Below are positions 1-12,278 of a stretch of 64,000 bases of DNA, one piece after another. The position numbers were made by a program, and so were the translations under genes. Under the pieces are notes generated by a model. That model did no database searches. It was given only the letters and a program-made list of their open reading frames with translations, and was not told the origin of the DNA. Location of the stretch: assembly GCA_038040385.1 (NCBI GenBank), contig JBBPII010000021.1, positions 1-64,000 of the forward strand, read 5' to 3'. Position 1 is the stretch's first letter; every line of letters starts with the position of its first letter. The stretch is from Gilichinskyi gelida (GTDB taxonomy: Bacteria > Acidobacteriota > Thermoanaerobaculia > Gp7-AA8).

Positions 1-254
<254 letters not shown>

Positions 255-272
255 GTCTGTGCGCCTCCGTTT

Positions 273-367
273 GTCACCCCGAGCGGGAGCGAGGGGCCGG
301 TGTGGGTTGCGTGGCACGCTTTGCGCGCCTCCCGCCCACACCGTTTCCTCGCTACGCTCGGAATGAC
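273..367. repeat. REP-type palindrome, copy 1 (rpoB-rpoC spacer)
   Basis: Imperfect inverted repeat whose outer arms read GTCACCCCGAGCGGGAGCGA and TCGCTACGCTCGGAATGAC, with a GC-rich interior. It belongs to a family with copies near 4887, 16237, 35317, 52136, 53499 and 57868. It occupies most of the rpoB-rpoC spacer, so it would be transcribed and could fold in the mRNA. Confidence 0.8.
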
Positions 368-369
368 AT

Positions 370-4653
<4,284 letters not shown>

Positions 4654-4813
4654 TCGGGAGGCTCCTTCGGGGCGAAGACACTAATGCCGCCCGGCGTCAC
4701 AACAGCCGGTGCGGCGTGCTCGAAATCGTAATGTCGCGCCCTCAATGAGGTTTATTGGCGAGACCTCTCGCAGGCGACGCGAGGGGCTGATTCGCAGGGG
4801 TTTGGAACCGTGC

Positions 4814-4838
4814 GGAGAAGGCCGCTCCCCCCTTCTCC
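4814..4838 (-). promoter_or_regulatory. hairpin in the rplL-rpoB spacer
   Basis: Perfect 8-bp inverted repeat (GGAGAAGG / CCTTCTCC) with a 9-nt loop, 160 nt upstream of rpoB. The 336-nt rplL-rpoB spacer (4654-4989) contains this hairpin, a REP-type palindrome and no gene. There is no U-run, so an attenuator or RNase processing site is more likely than a simple terminator. The role is inferred from position only; in enterobacteria this spacer carries an attenuator and an RNase III site. Confidence 0.35.
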
Positions 4839-4886
4839 AGTTCCGACATCGATAACAAAGGGTAATTCCGGTGCTGCAATTCCCCT

Positions 4887-4981
4887 GTCACCCTGAGCGA
4901 GAGCGAAGGGCCGGTGTGGGCTGGGAGGCGCGCTCAGCGCGCCACCCGCCCTTCCAGATCCTTCGCTACGCTCAGGATGAC
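4887..4981. repeat. REP-type palindrome, copy 2 (rplL-rpoB spacer)
   Basis: Same family as the copy at 273-367. The arms are GTCACCCTGAGCGAGAGCGA and TCCTTCGCTACGCTCAGGAT, and the interior GGCCGGTGTGGG and GCGCGC blocks are shared with copy 1. Copies 1 and 2 thus form a subfamily flanking rpoB on both sides. Confidence 0.8.
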
Positions 4982-4989
4982 GCTTCGCG

Positions 4990-5376
4990 TCACTTGATCG
5001 TCACCTTGGCGCCAGCGTCTTCGAACTTCTTCTTCATGGCCGCGGCTTCATCCTTGGAAATGCCTTCCTTGACGGTCTGCGGAGCGCCCTCGACGAGGTC
5101 CTTCGCTTCCTTCAGGCCGAGGCTGGTCACTTCCCGGACCGCCTTGATCACGTTGATCTTCTTCTCGCCGATCTCGGTGAGGACGACCGTGAACTCGGTC
5201 TGCTCCTCGACCGGAGCGGCCGCGGCCGCAGCCGCGCCACCGCCAGCAATCGCCATGGGCGCAGCGGCCGCGGCGGAGACGCCGAAGCGCTCCTCGAGGG
5301 CCTTGACCAGGTTCGAAAGGTCAAGGACCGACATCGTCTCGATCTGCTTCACAAAATCATCGGTTGAAATCGCCAT
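4990..5376 (-). CDS. rplL: ribosomal protein bL12 (L7/L12)
   Basis: 128-residue stalk protein. It has the N-terminal dimerisation helix, an Ala/Gly-rich hinge (about residues 36-58) and the C-terminal factor-binding domain with GLKEAKDLVEGAP. The start is placed at ATG 5376, because the preceding GGAGG (about 7 nt upstream) is the ribosome-binding site and would lie inside a longer TTG-initiated reading. It sits 39 nt after rplJ, in the standard rplJL arrangement. Confidence 0.97.
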   Translation of the reverse strand: MAISTDDFVKQIETMSVLDLSNLVKALEERFGVSAAAAAPMAIAGGGAAAAAAAPVEEQTEFTVVLTEIGEKKINVIKAVREVTSLGLKEAKDLVEGAPQTVKEGISKDEAAAMKKKFEDAGAKVTIK

Positions 5377-5397
5377 CTCTTCCTCCAATATCTCTTT

Positions 5398-5420
5398 GAC
5401 GGGCTGAAGCCCGTCCTACA
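5398..5420. repeat. GACGGGCT-type palindrome, copy 1
   Basis: Short perfect palindrome GACGGGCTGAAGCCCGTC followed by CTACA. Relatives lie at 22499, 40131 and 41795. On the minus strand the flanking TGTAG provides the stop codon of rplJ. It lies in the rplJ-rplL spacer. Confidence 0.75.
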
Positions 5421-5940
5421 TTTGTTCTTTCTGTTGTCTGACCTGGTCCAGGACCACTGTGAGGTTGCGGATGTTCGCCTGCAGCACGGTCACCAATCCG
5501 CGGATCGGCGACTGCAGCATGAACAACAGCTTCGCCACCAACTCTTCACGCGAAGGAAGGCTGGCGATGTTCTGGATCTCGCTGGCGGGCAACACCTGTC
5601 CGTCGAGCAGGGCGCCCTTGAACCGGACGGCCGGGACGTCTTTGGCGAACTTGGTGAGCGCCTTCGCCAACACGACCGCGTCGGTCGAGTTGAAGGCGAT
5701 CGCCGTGGGGCCGGTGAACTGCCCCTTCATGTTGATGATCGGAGAGTCCTTCAGCGCGATGAGCGCCAGGGTGTTCTTGACCACCACGTAGCCGGAGTTG
5801 GTCTGCCGCACCTGCTTGCGCAGCTCGGTGACCTGCGGAACGGTGATGCCCTTGAAGTCGATCAGGAAAGCGTTCGAGGCCTTGCCGATCTGTTCGCTGA
5901 GCTCGGAGACTTCCTGCGATTTTTCTTCTCGCGTCTTCAT
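5416..5940 (-). CDS. rplJ: ribosomal protein uL10
   Basis: 174-residue L10, which anchors L7/L12 dimers on the ribosome. The start is ATG 5940 (MKTREEKSQEVSEL), ten nt downstream of rplA; a longer reading would overlap rplA. The family region ITVPQVTELRKQVRQ is near residue 30, and the C-terminal helix that binds L12 is present. The stop codon TAG is the edge of a GACGGGCT-type palindrome. Confidence 0.97.
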   Translation of the reverse strand: MKTREEKSQEVSELSEQIGKASNAFLIDFKGITVPQVTELRKQVRQTNSGYVVVKNTLALIALKDSPIINMKGQFTGPTAIAFNSTDAVVLAKALTKFAKDVPAVRFKGALLDGQVLPASEIQNIASLPSREELVAKLLFMLQSPIRGLVTVLQANIRNLTVVLDQVRQQKEQM

Positions 5941-5950
5941 TCTCCCTCCC

Positions 5951-6652
5951 CTACTCCGCCTTCGCCTCGGCCACCGCCGCATCGATCTGAATCGACGGGC
6001 TCATGGTCGATGAGATGTAAATGGTGCGGACGTACTTCCCCTTCGCCGCGGGCGGCTTCGCCTTGCGGACGGCGTTGATGATCGCCGAGGCGTTGTCGCG
6101 AAGGGCTTCGGCGGTGAACTCGATCTTGCCGACCGGCACGTGGATGATCGACGTCTTGTCGACGCGGAACTCCACTTTGCCGGCTTTGATCTCGTTGAGC
6201 GCCTTGGCCACATCGAACGTGACGGTGCCGGTCTTCGGATTGGGCATCAGGCCGCGGGGGCCGAGGACCTTTCCGAGCTTACCGACGGAGCGCATCATGT
6301 CCGGCGTGGCGATCACCGCGTCGAAGTCGACCCAGCCGCCCTGGATCTTCTCCACCATGTCGTCGCCGCCGACCATGTCCGCGCCCGCTTCCTGCGCTTC
6401 CTTCTGTTTGTCGCCCTGGGCGATGACCAGGACGCGCTTGGTCTGACCGGTGCCGTGCGGGAGCACGGTCGTGCCGCGGACCATCTGATCGGCGTGCTTG
6501 GGGTCGACGCCGAGAAGCATCGACAGCTCGACGGTCTCGTTGAACTTGGCGTAGCGCACCTGCTTGAGGAGCTGAAACGCTTCATCCAACTGGTACGGCC
6601 GCTGCTCGATCTTCTCGATCGCTGCACGGTACTTCTTGCCGTGTTTGGCCAA
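5951..6652 (-). CDS. rplA: ribosomal protein uL1
   Basis: 233-residue L1, in the conserved rplK-rplA-rplJ-rplL order. The motif LGPRGLMPNPKTGTVTFDV and the C-terminal PPAAKGKYVRTIYISSTMSP match the family. L1 binds 23S rRNA and often represses its own operon; no clear L1 target structure could be picked out here. Confidence 0.98.
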   Translation of the reverse strand: MAKHGKKYRAAIEKIEQRPYQLDEAFQLLKQVRYAKFNETVELSMLLGVDPKHADQMVRGTTVLPHGTGQTKRVLVIAQGDKQKEAQEAGADMVGGDDMVEKIQGGWVDFDAVIATPDMMRSVGKLGKVLGPRGLMPNPKTGTVTFDVAKALNEIKAGKVEFRVDKTSIIHVPVGKIEFTAEALRDNASAIINAVRKAKPPAAKGKYVRTIYISSTMSPSIQIDAAVAEAKAE

Positions 6653-6734
6653 TAGTTCCTCCGTAGTGTTAACGGCGCCTGTTGGCGCCTCCTACTGGTT
6701 TGCCTCAGCTACGCGCTGAAGCGTCTCTTCGTTC

Positions 6735-6800
6735 GCCGTTGACTGTTGGCCGTTGGCCGAGGATCGGCTTACGGTCAACGGCCAACAGCCAACGGTCAAC
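6735..6800. repeat. GTTGGCCGTTGGC-type inverted tandem repeat, copy 1
   Basis: Short GTTGGC/GTTGAC units in one direction (GTTGACTGTTGGCCGTTGGC) are followed by their inverse (GGTCAACGGCCAACAGCCAA). They form a long imperfect hairpin in the rplA-rplK spacer. The last bases overlap the end of rplK and supply its TGA. Related sequences occur at 19064, 31110, 31302, 38378 and 49576. Confidence 0.7.
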
Positions 6801-7221
6801 CGTTCACTTCGATCCCCATCGAGCGCGCGGTCCCCTCGACTGTCTTGATGGCAGCTTCCAGCGACGCCGCGTTCAGATCCGGCATCTTGGTCTTCGCGAT
6901 TTCCTCGACCTGCGTCTTGGTCACCGAGCCGACTTTGGTCTTGTTCGGCACTCCCGAGCCCTTCTGCAGTCCGGCCGCCTTGAGCAGCAGCACCGCCGCG
7001 GGCGGAGTCTTGGTGATGAAGGTGAACGAGCGGTCGGAGTAGACGGTGATGACCACCGGGATGATCAGCCCCTGCTGCCCCTGGGTCCGCGCGTTGAAGG
7101 TCTTGCAGAACTCCATGATGTTCACGCCGTGCTGGCCCAAGGCGGGACCAACCGGCGGAGCAGGCGTGGCCTGGCCCGCGGGGATCTGGAGTTTGATGTA
7201 GCCGGTAACTTTCTTAGCCAT
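6796..7221 (-). CDS. rplK: ribosomal protein uL11
   Basis: 141-residue L11, the GTPase-centre protein that binds 23S rRNA and the stringent-response factor RelA. It starts MAKKVTGYIKLQIPAGQA, with the usual PPVGPALGQHGVNIMEFCK and the C-terminal GTARSMGIEV. Its final Gly codon and TGA lie in the inverted tandem repeat at 6735-6800. It lies 6 nt after nusG. Confidence 0.98.
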   Translation of the reverse strand: MAKKVTGYIKLQIPAGQATPAPPVGPALGQHGVNIMEFCKTFNARTQGQQGLIIPVVITVYSDRSFTFITKTPPAAVLLLKAAGLQKGSGVPNKTKVGSVTKTQVEEIAKTKMPDLNAASLEAAIKTVEGTARSMGIEVNG

Positions 7222-7227
7222 GATGTC

Positions 7228-7809
7228 TTATCTCTTCGGCGCAGCAGCGCCCTCTTCCGTCGCGTCGTATCGGTTCACCTGCAGAAAATCGAGCTCCACG
7301 GGTGTCGAGCGCCCGAAGATCGTCACCATCACCTTCAGCGTGTTGCGGTCGAGGTTCACTTCCTCGACCACGCCGGTGAAGTTGGTGAACGGCCCGTCGA
7401 TGATGCGCACGTGCTCGCCGTGCTCGTAAACGTGCTTCGGTTTCGGCTTTTCCTTGGTGGTGACCACCTGCGTCAGGATCTGGTCGACCTCTTCCTGCGT
7501 CAGGGGGGTCGGCTTCTTGCCGGTGCCGACGAACCCCGTCACCTTCGGCGTGTTCTTCACCAAATGCCAGGCGTCGTCGGACATCTCCATCTCGACCAGG
7601 ATGTAGCCGGGGAAGAATTTGCGCTGCACTTCGCGCTTCTTGCCGCCCTTCATCTCCACCAGCGTCTCGGTCGGGATCTTGATCTCGCCGAACTTCTCGC
7701 GCATGCCGAGGGCGTCGATGCGCTGCTGGAGATTCTCCTTCACCCGCTCCTCGAATCCGGAGTAGGTGTGGACGATGTACCACTGCTTGATGCTCGTCGC
7801 TTCGACCAT
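7228..7809 (-). CDS. nusG: transcription termination/antitermination factor NusG
   Basis: 193 residues with an N-terminal NGN domain (WYIVHTYSGFEERVKENL; FPGYILVEMEMSDDAWHLV) and a C-terminal KOW domain (GEHVRIIDGPFTNFTGVVEEV). It couples RNA polymerase to Rho or to ribosomal S10. It lies 3 nt downstream of secE in the classical secE-nusG-rplK context. Confidence 0.98.
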   Translation of the reverse strand: MVEATSIKQWYIVHTYSGFEERVKENLQQRIDALGMREKFGEIKIPTETLVEMKGGKKREVQRKFFPGYILVEMEMSDDAWHLVKNTPKVTGFVGTGKKPTPLTQEEVDQILTQVVTTKEKPKPKHVYEHGEHVRIIDGPFTNFTGVVEEVNLDRNTLKVMVTIFGRSTPVELDFLQVNRYDATEEGAAAPKR

Positions 7810-7812
7810 CGC

Positions 7813-8058
7813 TTACGCGCCCGCTCCAAACTTCGTGAAGAGGAAGTCGATCGCCTTGTAGAAGAGGAAATCGCAGCCCCAGAGGTAGACGGCGAAGACG
7901 ACCGTGGCCACCAGGACCACGACGGTCGTGCCGACCACTTCGGTGCGGCTCGGCCACGTGACCTTCTTCATCTCCGCGTTGGTCTCGCGGAAGAAGTCGC
8001 GGGAGGTGATCCACCACTGGCGCGGCTTCGCTACGATCGAGTTGTCTTTGTCGTCCAT
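7813..8058 (-). CDS. secE: preprotein translocase subunit SecE
   Basis: 81-residue single-span SecE. A basic cytoplasmic segment (FFRETNAEMKKVTWPSRTEV) leads into one hydrophobic helix (VVGTTVVVLVATVVFAVYLW). The start is ATG 8058 (MDDKDNS), which keeps the gene clear of tRNA-Trp; an upstream start would overlap the tRNA. It is part of the SecYEG channel. Confidence 0.95.
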   Translation of the reverse strand: MDDKDNSIVAKPRQWWITSRDFFRETNAEMKKVTWPSRTEVVGTTVVVLVATVVFAVYLWGCDFLFYKAIDFLFTKFGAGA

Positions 8059-8073
8059 GAACTCCTCGGTGAG

Positions 8074-8149
8074 TGGCAGGCCAAGAGGGGCTCGAACCCC
8101 CAACCTGCGGTTTTGGAGACCGCTGCTCTACCAATTGAGCTATTGGCCT
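8074..8149 (-). tRNA. tRNA-Trp (anticodon CCA)
   Basis: A 76-nt cloverleaf with a 7-bp acceptor stem (AGGCCAA/TTGGCCT), the T-arm motif GGTTCGA and anticodon loop CTCCAAA giving CCA. The 3' CCA is encoded. It lies between rpmG and secE, a common position. Confidence 0.96.
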
Positions 8150-8197
8150 GCAAGTGCCGCAAAAGCGTGCAAATGCAACGCTTTGCTGCGGTATTCC

Positions 8198-8359
8198 CTA
8201 TTTCGTTTCGCGATGCACCGTGTGCTTGCGGTCATGACGGCAGAACTTCTTCAGTTCCAGCTTCTCCGTCATGGTTTTCTTGTTCTTGTTCGTCGAGTAA
8301 TTCCGACGCTTGCACTCGGTGCACTGCAACGTGATGATTTCTCTTCCCTGGCGCGCCAT
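8198..8359 (-). CDS. rpmG: ribosomal protein bL33
   Basis: 53-residue L33, starting MARQGREIITLQCTECKRRN. A four-Cys/His zinc-type pattern is visible (CTEC near 13-16, then FCRHDRKH near 39-46, so three Cys plus His). The sequence KKTMTEKLELKKFCRHD is typical of L33. It is located between tRNA-Thr(GGT) and tRNA-Trp, as in many bacteria. Confidence 0.96.
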   Translation of the reverse strand: MARQGREIITLQCTECKRRNYSTNKNKKTMTEKLELKKFCRHDRKHTVHRETK

Positions 8360-8387
8360 CTCTGCTACCCCGCGTTGATTTGTTCTG

Positions 8388-8462
8388 TGGAGCCCTCGAC
8401 GAGATTTGAACTCGTGACCCCGTCCTTACCAAGGACGTGCTCTACCCCTGAGCTACGAGGGC
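8388..8462 (-). tRNA. tRNA-Thr (anticodon GGT)
   Basis: A 75-nt cloverleaf with acceptor stem GCCCTCG/CGAGGGC, anticodon loop TTGGTAA and encoded CCA. In many genomes tuf follows this tRNA; here rpmG follows directly. Confidence 0.96.
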
Positions 8463-8465
8463 GTT

Positions 8466-8550
8466 TCTCGCAGTTGCGAGGTTCCGCAGTCTCGGGGTCT
8501 CGAAGCGGAGCACCGCGAGACCGCGAGACCACGCAACCGCGCAACCTCGT
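8466..8550. repeat. CGAGACC/GCAACC-type inverted repeat
   Basis: The spacer between two tRNA genes holds GCGAGGTTCC and GTCTCGGGGTCTCG, followed by the inverse-oriented GCGAGACCGCGAGACCACGC and AACCGCGCAACCTCG. It can form a long imperfect hairpin between tRNA-Gly and tRNA-Thr. A shorter array of CGAGACC units occurs at 61797-61842. Confidence 0.55.
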
Positions 8551-8553
8551 TCT

Positions 8554-8629
8554 TGGAGCGGGAGACGGGATTCGAACCCGCGACCAACAGCTTGGAAGGC
8601 TGTGACTCTACCAACTGAGTTACTCCCGC
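8554..8629 (-). tRNA. tRNA-Gly (anticodon TCC)
   Basis: A 76-nt cloverleaf with acceptor stem GCGGGAG/CTCCCGC, anticodon loop CTTCCAA and encoded CCA. Confidence 0.96.
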
Positions 8630-8645
8630 GACTGTCCGGCTACCT

Positions 8646-8732
8646 TGGTGGAGAGTGGAGGATTCGAACCTCCGTAGGGCGTAGCCCGGCAGATTTACAG
8701 TCTGCTGCTTTTGACCGCTCAGCCAACTCTCC
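8646..8732 (-). tRNA. tRNA-Tyr (anticodon GTA)
   Basis: An 87-nt class II tRNA with a long variable arm. It has acceptor stem GGAGAGT/ACTCTCC, anticodon GTA in CTGTAAA, and encoded CCA. Confidence 0.96.
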
Positions 8733-8741
8733 CCACAACGT

Positions 8742-8817
8742 TGGAGCTGGCGACGGGACTCGAACCCGCGACCTGCTGATTACAAATCAGCTGCTCTACC
8801 AACTGAGCTATGCCAGC
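8742..8817 (-). tRNA. tRNA-Thr (anticodon TGT)
   Basis: A 76-nt cloverleaf with acceptor 5' strand GCTGGCA, anticodon loop TTTGTAA giving TGT, T-loop GGTTCGA and encoded CCA. It is the first gene of the tRNA/ribosomal-protein cluster. The pair at the base of the acceptor stem (A7-C66) is mismatched. Confidence 0.94.
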
Positions 8818-8932
8818 AATTTCAAAGACACAAACAGCCTGAAGCCAACTCAAGCAGGTATGGAGCTTAGGCGGCGGCAGGCCGAGGAACTGCGGGTTAT
8901 AGCAGAGAGCCAAACGACACGCAAGAGTCGAG

Positions 8933-9646
8933 TTATTTCCCTTGCTGCCGCCTCACTTCGTAGCAGAGAACGGCCGCCGCGCTCGCCACGTTGAACGACT
9001 CCACCCGCCCCAGCATGGGGATGGTCACCACCCGGTCGGAGTGCTCCAACACGTTGCGTCGGACGCCCTTCCCTTCGCTGCCGAGCACGAGTGCGACTTT
9101 GCCGCGGAAGTCGATCGCGTCGGGCCGGTCGCCGCCCGCCGCGGCGGCGTAGACCCAGTACTCCGCCTTCTTCAGCGCTTCGATGGCCCGCGCCAGGTTG
9201 GTCACCTGCGCGACCGCCACCCACTGCGACGCCCCGGCCGAGGCTTTCACCGCGGCGGGCGTGAGGCCGACGCTCTCGTGTTGCGGGATGACCACCAGGT
9301 CCACACCGAAGCCCTCGGCCACGCGCAAGATCGCGCCGAAGTTCTGCGGGTCGGTGATGCCGTCGAGGATGAGGACGAACGTCGTCCCCTCGCGGCCGAG
9401 GACGTCGTCGAAGTCTGCGTATCCCGACTCCGAGAGGTCGGCGACCACGCCGTTGTGCACGCCCCGGTTGGCCAGCCGGTCGACCTGCTCGGCGGGCAGC
9501 ATCCGCACCGGCACACCCGCTTTCTTCGCCTCGGCGAGGACGCGCTGCACTTTGCTGCCGTGCTCCCGCGCGATGCCGACGTAGTGGATGCGCTCCGGAT
9601 GCGAGCGCATCGCCTCCAGGACGGGATTGAGGCCGTAGATGATCAT
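8933..9646 (-). CDS. rlmB: SPOUT-family 23S rRNA (guanosine-2'-O-)-methyltransferase, RlmB type
   Basis: 237 residues: an N-terminal substrate-binding domain (GLNPVLEAMRS) and a C-terminal SpoU domain. The three SpoU motifs are present: DPQNFGAILRVAEGFGV, VALVLGSEGKGVR and IPMLGRVESFNVASAAAV. It transfers a methyl group from SAM to a ribose 2'-OH of structured RNA. It overlaps the end of pyrD by 4 nt, so cotranslation is likely. The exact target nucleotide is family-based inference. Confidence 0.9.
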   Translation of the reverse strand: MIIYGLNPVLEAMRSHPERIHYVGIAREHGSKVQRVLAEAKKAGVPVRMLPAEQVDRLANRGVHNGVVADLSESGYADFDDVLGREGTTFVLILDGITDPQNFGAILRVAEGFGVDLVVIPQHESVGLTPAAVKASAGASQWVAVAQVTNLARAIEALKKAEYWVYAAAAGGDRPDAIDFRGKVALVLGSEGKGVRRNVLEHSDRVVTIPMLGRVESFNVASAAAVLCYEVRRQQGK

Positions 9647-10581
9647 CGCAGCAGTTTCTTCACGATCATGGGTCCTTCATACACGAAGCCGGTGTACACC
9701 TGAACGAGGTCCGCGCCGGCGCGCAGCTTGGCGCGGAGGTCGTCGGCGGTGAAGACGCCGCCGACGCCGATGAGCGGATAGTCCGCTCCGACGCGCGCCC
9801 GTACCTTTGCCAGGACGTCGGTCGATTTCTGCATCAGCGGCTTTCCCGAGAGGCCGCCTCCGTCGGTCGCGGTGGTGTTGGTGCAGATCATTCCGTCGGC
9901 CAGGCGCACGCAGACGTCGCAGATCTCGGCGATCTGCGCGTCGTCGAGGTCGGGGGCGATCTTGACCAGCTTCCTGCCGGGAACGGCCCTCACCACTCTT
10001 TCCAGATGCTCGGGACGTTGAAGGTCGCGGAGGCCCGGCGTGTTCGGCGAGGAGATGTTGATCACCACGGCATCCGCGTGCGGGGCGAGCTTCTCCGCGC
10101 ACGCGCCATACACCTCGGCCGCCGCTTCGAGCGGGACATCGCGGTTCTTGCCAATGTTGACGAATAGCGGCACGGTGCGATTGCGGGTGCGGAGCCGCGC
10201 GGCGACGGCGTCCGCGCCGTCGTTGTTGAAGCCGAGGCGGTTGATGAGCGCGCGGCGCTGCGGGTCGCGGAAAAGGCGCGGGCGCGGGTTGCCCGGCTGC
10301 GGATGCAGGGTCACCGTCCCGACTTCGATGAAACCGAAGCCGAGCGCGGCGAGCATCGGAATCATCACCGCGTTCTTGTCGAATCCGGCGGCGATGCCGA
10401 TGGGGTTGCGGAACGTGAGTCCCAGCAGCGTCCGCGGCGACTGCGGCGCATGGGCGAGCGCCTCGATGACGCGCAAGGCGATCGGGATTCGCTGGATGCG
10501 CCGGATCTGCTCGACCGTCCACTCGTGCGCCGATTCGGCGTCGAGCTGAAAGAGCAGCGTGCGCACTGCCGCGTAGATCAT
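9643..10581 (-). CDS. pyrD: dihydroorotate dehydrogenase (quinone), class 2
   Basis: 312 residues of membrane-associated class 2 DHODH, which oxidises dihydroorotate to orotate with quinone in pyrimidine synthesis. Visible features are the N-terminal helix region (LDAESAHEWTVEQI), GLTFRNPIGIAAGFDKNA, ISSPNTPGLRDLQ with the class 2 catalytic Ser, and the FMN-binding end GVGGVFTADDLRAKLRAGAD. The start ATG 10581 overlaps the gltX stop (ATGA). Confidence 0.95.
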   Translation of the reverse strand: MIYAAVRTLLFQLDAESAHEWTVEQIRRIQRIPIALRVIEALAHAPQSPRTLLGLTFRNPIGIAAGFDKNAVMIPMLAALGFGFIEVGTVTLHPQPGNPRPRLFRDPQRRALINRLGFNNDGADAVAARLRTRNRTVPLFVNIGKNRDVPLEAAAEVYGACAEKLAPHADAVVINISSPNTPGLRDLQRPEHLERVVRAVPGRKLVKIAPDLDDAQIAEICDVCVRLADGMICTNTTATDGGGLSGKPLMQKSTDVLAKVRARVGADYPLIGVGGVFTADDLRAKLRAGADLVQVYTGFVYEGPMIVKKLLR

Positions 10582-11963
10582 GAGATGAGTTTTTCGGCGC
10601 GGGCGAGCGGCGAGAGGACGTTCGGGTCGCTCTCGCTGGCGCGCTGAAGCAGCGGGATGACGCGCACCAACTCCGGCCCGTGGTCGGAGCCGGTGATGGC
10701 AAGGCGCAACGGCATGAAGAGCGCCTTTCCCTTCAGGCCGGTCGCCGTCTTCAGCCGCTCGACCATCGCCTTGTAGCTGTCGGCGTCGTGCGGCGCGCCG
10801 TGCTTGCGCAGCTCCTGCGCCAGCATCTCGGCGAACGGCGGATCGACGCTGGCGGGCACGTACTCGCGGACGAACGCCAGCGCCGGCGCGAACTCCGTCA
10901 GGCGGTGCACGCTGGTCTTCACCACGTCGATGCCCTCCTCCAGCCACGGCGCGTCGGGCATGAAGCGCGCCACGAGCGGCCGTAGCTCGGCCGCGCTCAT
11001 GGCGTGGATGATCTGGCCGTTCAGCCATTCGAGCTTCTGCGGATCGAAGACCGCTGGCGCGGCATTCACGCGATCGAGCGAGAAGTTCGCGATGGCGTAA
11101 TCGACGTCGAAGATGTCGCGGCCGTCGGGAGCCGACCATCCGAGGAGCGTGAGGTAGTTGACCATGGCGCCGGCGAGGAAGCCATCCTCTGCGTACTGCG
11201 ACACGGAGGTCGCGCCGTGGCGCTTCGACAGCTTGCTGCGGTCCTGCCCGAGGATGAGTGAGACGTGCGCGAATTCCGGCACGCTCCAGCCGAGCGCTCG
11301 GTAGATCAGCACTTGGCGGTGGGTGTTCGTCAGATGCTCCTCGGCGCGGATGACGTGGGTGATCTCCATGTCGTGATCGTCGACGACGACGGAGAAGTTG
11401 TACGTCGGGAGGCCGTCGGAGCGGAGGATGATGAAGTCGCCGAGCGACTCGCGTCTCCATGTCACCTCGCCGCGGATGTGGTCGTCGATGGTGACGTCGC
11501 CGTCCTCGGGAACGTGGAAGCGAACGGCGTGCGGCACGCTGTCGTCATCGCGCTGGTCATTCCAGCATTTGAGGTCGTAATGCGGCGGCCGCTGCTCGGC
11601 CTCGGCCTGCTTCCGCTTCGCCTCGAGCTCGTCCTCGGTGCAATAGCAGCGATAGGCGACGCTGCGTGCGATCAACTCGCGCGCCACCTCGCCGTAGCGG
11701 GCCACGCGCTCCGACTGCCGGTACGGCGCGTGTGGTCCGCCGATGTCGGGGCCTTCGTCCCACCCCAGGCCGAGCCAGCGGAGGTCGTCGAGCACCATGG
11801 CCTCGGACTCGCGCGTGGAGCGCGCCAGGTCGGTGTCCTCGACGCGGATGATGAACGTGCCACCGTGGTGCCGCGTGAAGAGCCAGTTGAAGATCGCTGT
11901 CCGCGCGCCACCGACGTGGAGGTGGCCGGTGGGAGAGGGGGCGAAGCGGACGCGGACGGTCAT
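10578..11963 (-). CDS. gltX: glutamyl-tRNA synthetase
   Basis: 461-residue class I synthetase charging tRNA-Glu. It starts MTVRVRFAPSPTGHLHVGGA, where the HIGH-type motif reads HLHV, and the KMSKS-type loop is DRSKLSKRHG near residue 245. An extended reading to 12194 exists but would run through the promoter of the divergent toxin-antitoxin pair. No second gltX is in view, so whether it also charges tRNA-Gln cannot be judged here. Confidence 0.95.
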   Translation of the reverse strand: MTVRVRFAPSPTGHLHVGGARTAIFNWLFTRHHGGTFIIRVEDTDLARSTRESEAMVLDDLRWLGLGWDEGPDIGGPHAPYRQSERVARYGEVARELIARSVAYRCYCTEDELEAKRKQAEAEQRPPHYDLKCWNDQRDDDSVPHAVRFHVPEDGDVTIDDHIRGEVTWRRESLGDFIILRSDGLPTYNFSVVVDDHDMEITHVIRAEEHLTNTHRQVLIYRALGWSVPEFAHVSLILGQDRSKLSKRHGATSVSQYAEDGFLAGAMVNYLTLLGWSAPDGRDIFDVDYAIANFSLDRVNAAPAVFDPQKLEWLNGQIIHAMSAAELRPLVARFMPDAPWLEEGIDVVKTSVHRLTEFAPALAFVREYVPASVDPPFAEMLAQELRKHGAPHDADSYKAMVERLKTATGLKGKALFMPLRLAITGSDHGPELVRVIPLLQRASESDPNVLSPLARAEKLIS

Positions 11964-11980
11964 GGGACTATTTACTGTAA

Positions 11981-12017
11981 TACAATTGTCATACAAACGT
12001 AGGACATTCGTATGACA
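11981..12017 (+). promoter_or_regulatory. probable autoregulated promoter/operator of the toxin-antitoxin pair
   Basis: A perfect 8-bp inverted repeat, TGTCATAC (11987-11994) and GTATGACA (12010-12017), brackets the start codon at 12012. A TACAAT -10-like hexamer lies at 11981-11986, though no good -35 is seen. RHH antitoxins usually bind such palindromes with their toxin to repress themselves; the binding here is inferred. Confidence 0.55.
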
Positions 12018-12278
12018 CTCAGCGTTCGACTCGACGATGACACCAAACGGCTTCTCCTTCGCTTGGCGCGCGTTCGCCGCATCTCGCAATCCGAACTTGT
12101 ACGCAGGGCGATACATGCGCTGGCGAAAGAGGGTTTCCCGGATGAGGAAACGACGCTGTACGACCGCATTAAAGATGTGATCGGAAAAGTGCACAGCGGA
12201 CGATCCGACCTGTCACAGCAGACCGGCGAGGACTTCCGACAGATACTGCTCGAGAAGAAACGTGCAGGACGGCTTTGA
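12012..12278 (+). CDS. ribbon-helix-helix antitoxin (VapB/CopG-like)
   Basis: 88 residues. The N-terminal ~45 form a ribbon-helix-helix DNA-binding fold: MTLSVRLDDDTKRLLLRLAR provides the beta-strand and first helix, and RRISQSELVRRAIHALAKEG the second. The C-terminal half probably wraps the toxin. The start ATG lies inside the palindrome at 11987-12017. The stop overlaps the toxin start by 4 nt, indicating translational coupling. The pair is on the plus strand between minus-strand gltX and ispF, so it was probably acquired. Confidence 0.85.
   Translation: MTLSVRLDDDTKRLLLRLARVRRISQSELVRRAIHALAKEGFPDEETTLYDRIKDVIGKVHSGRSDLSQQTGEDFRQILLEKKRAGRL

Noticed and set aside
8059..8103. N-terminal extension of secE
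   Set aside because: It would overlap tRNA-Trp (8074-8149), and SecE is normally short. ATG 8058 is the better start.
11964..12194. 77-residue N-terminal extension of gltX
   Set aside because: It would overlap the vapBC-type antitoxin gene on the other strand and precede the conserved GluRS N-terminus MTVRVRFAPSPTG.
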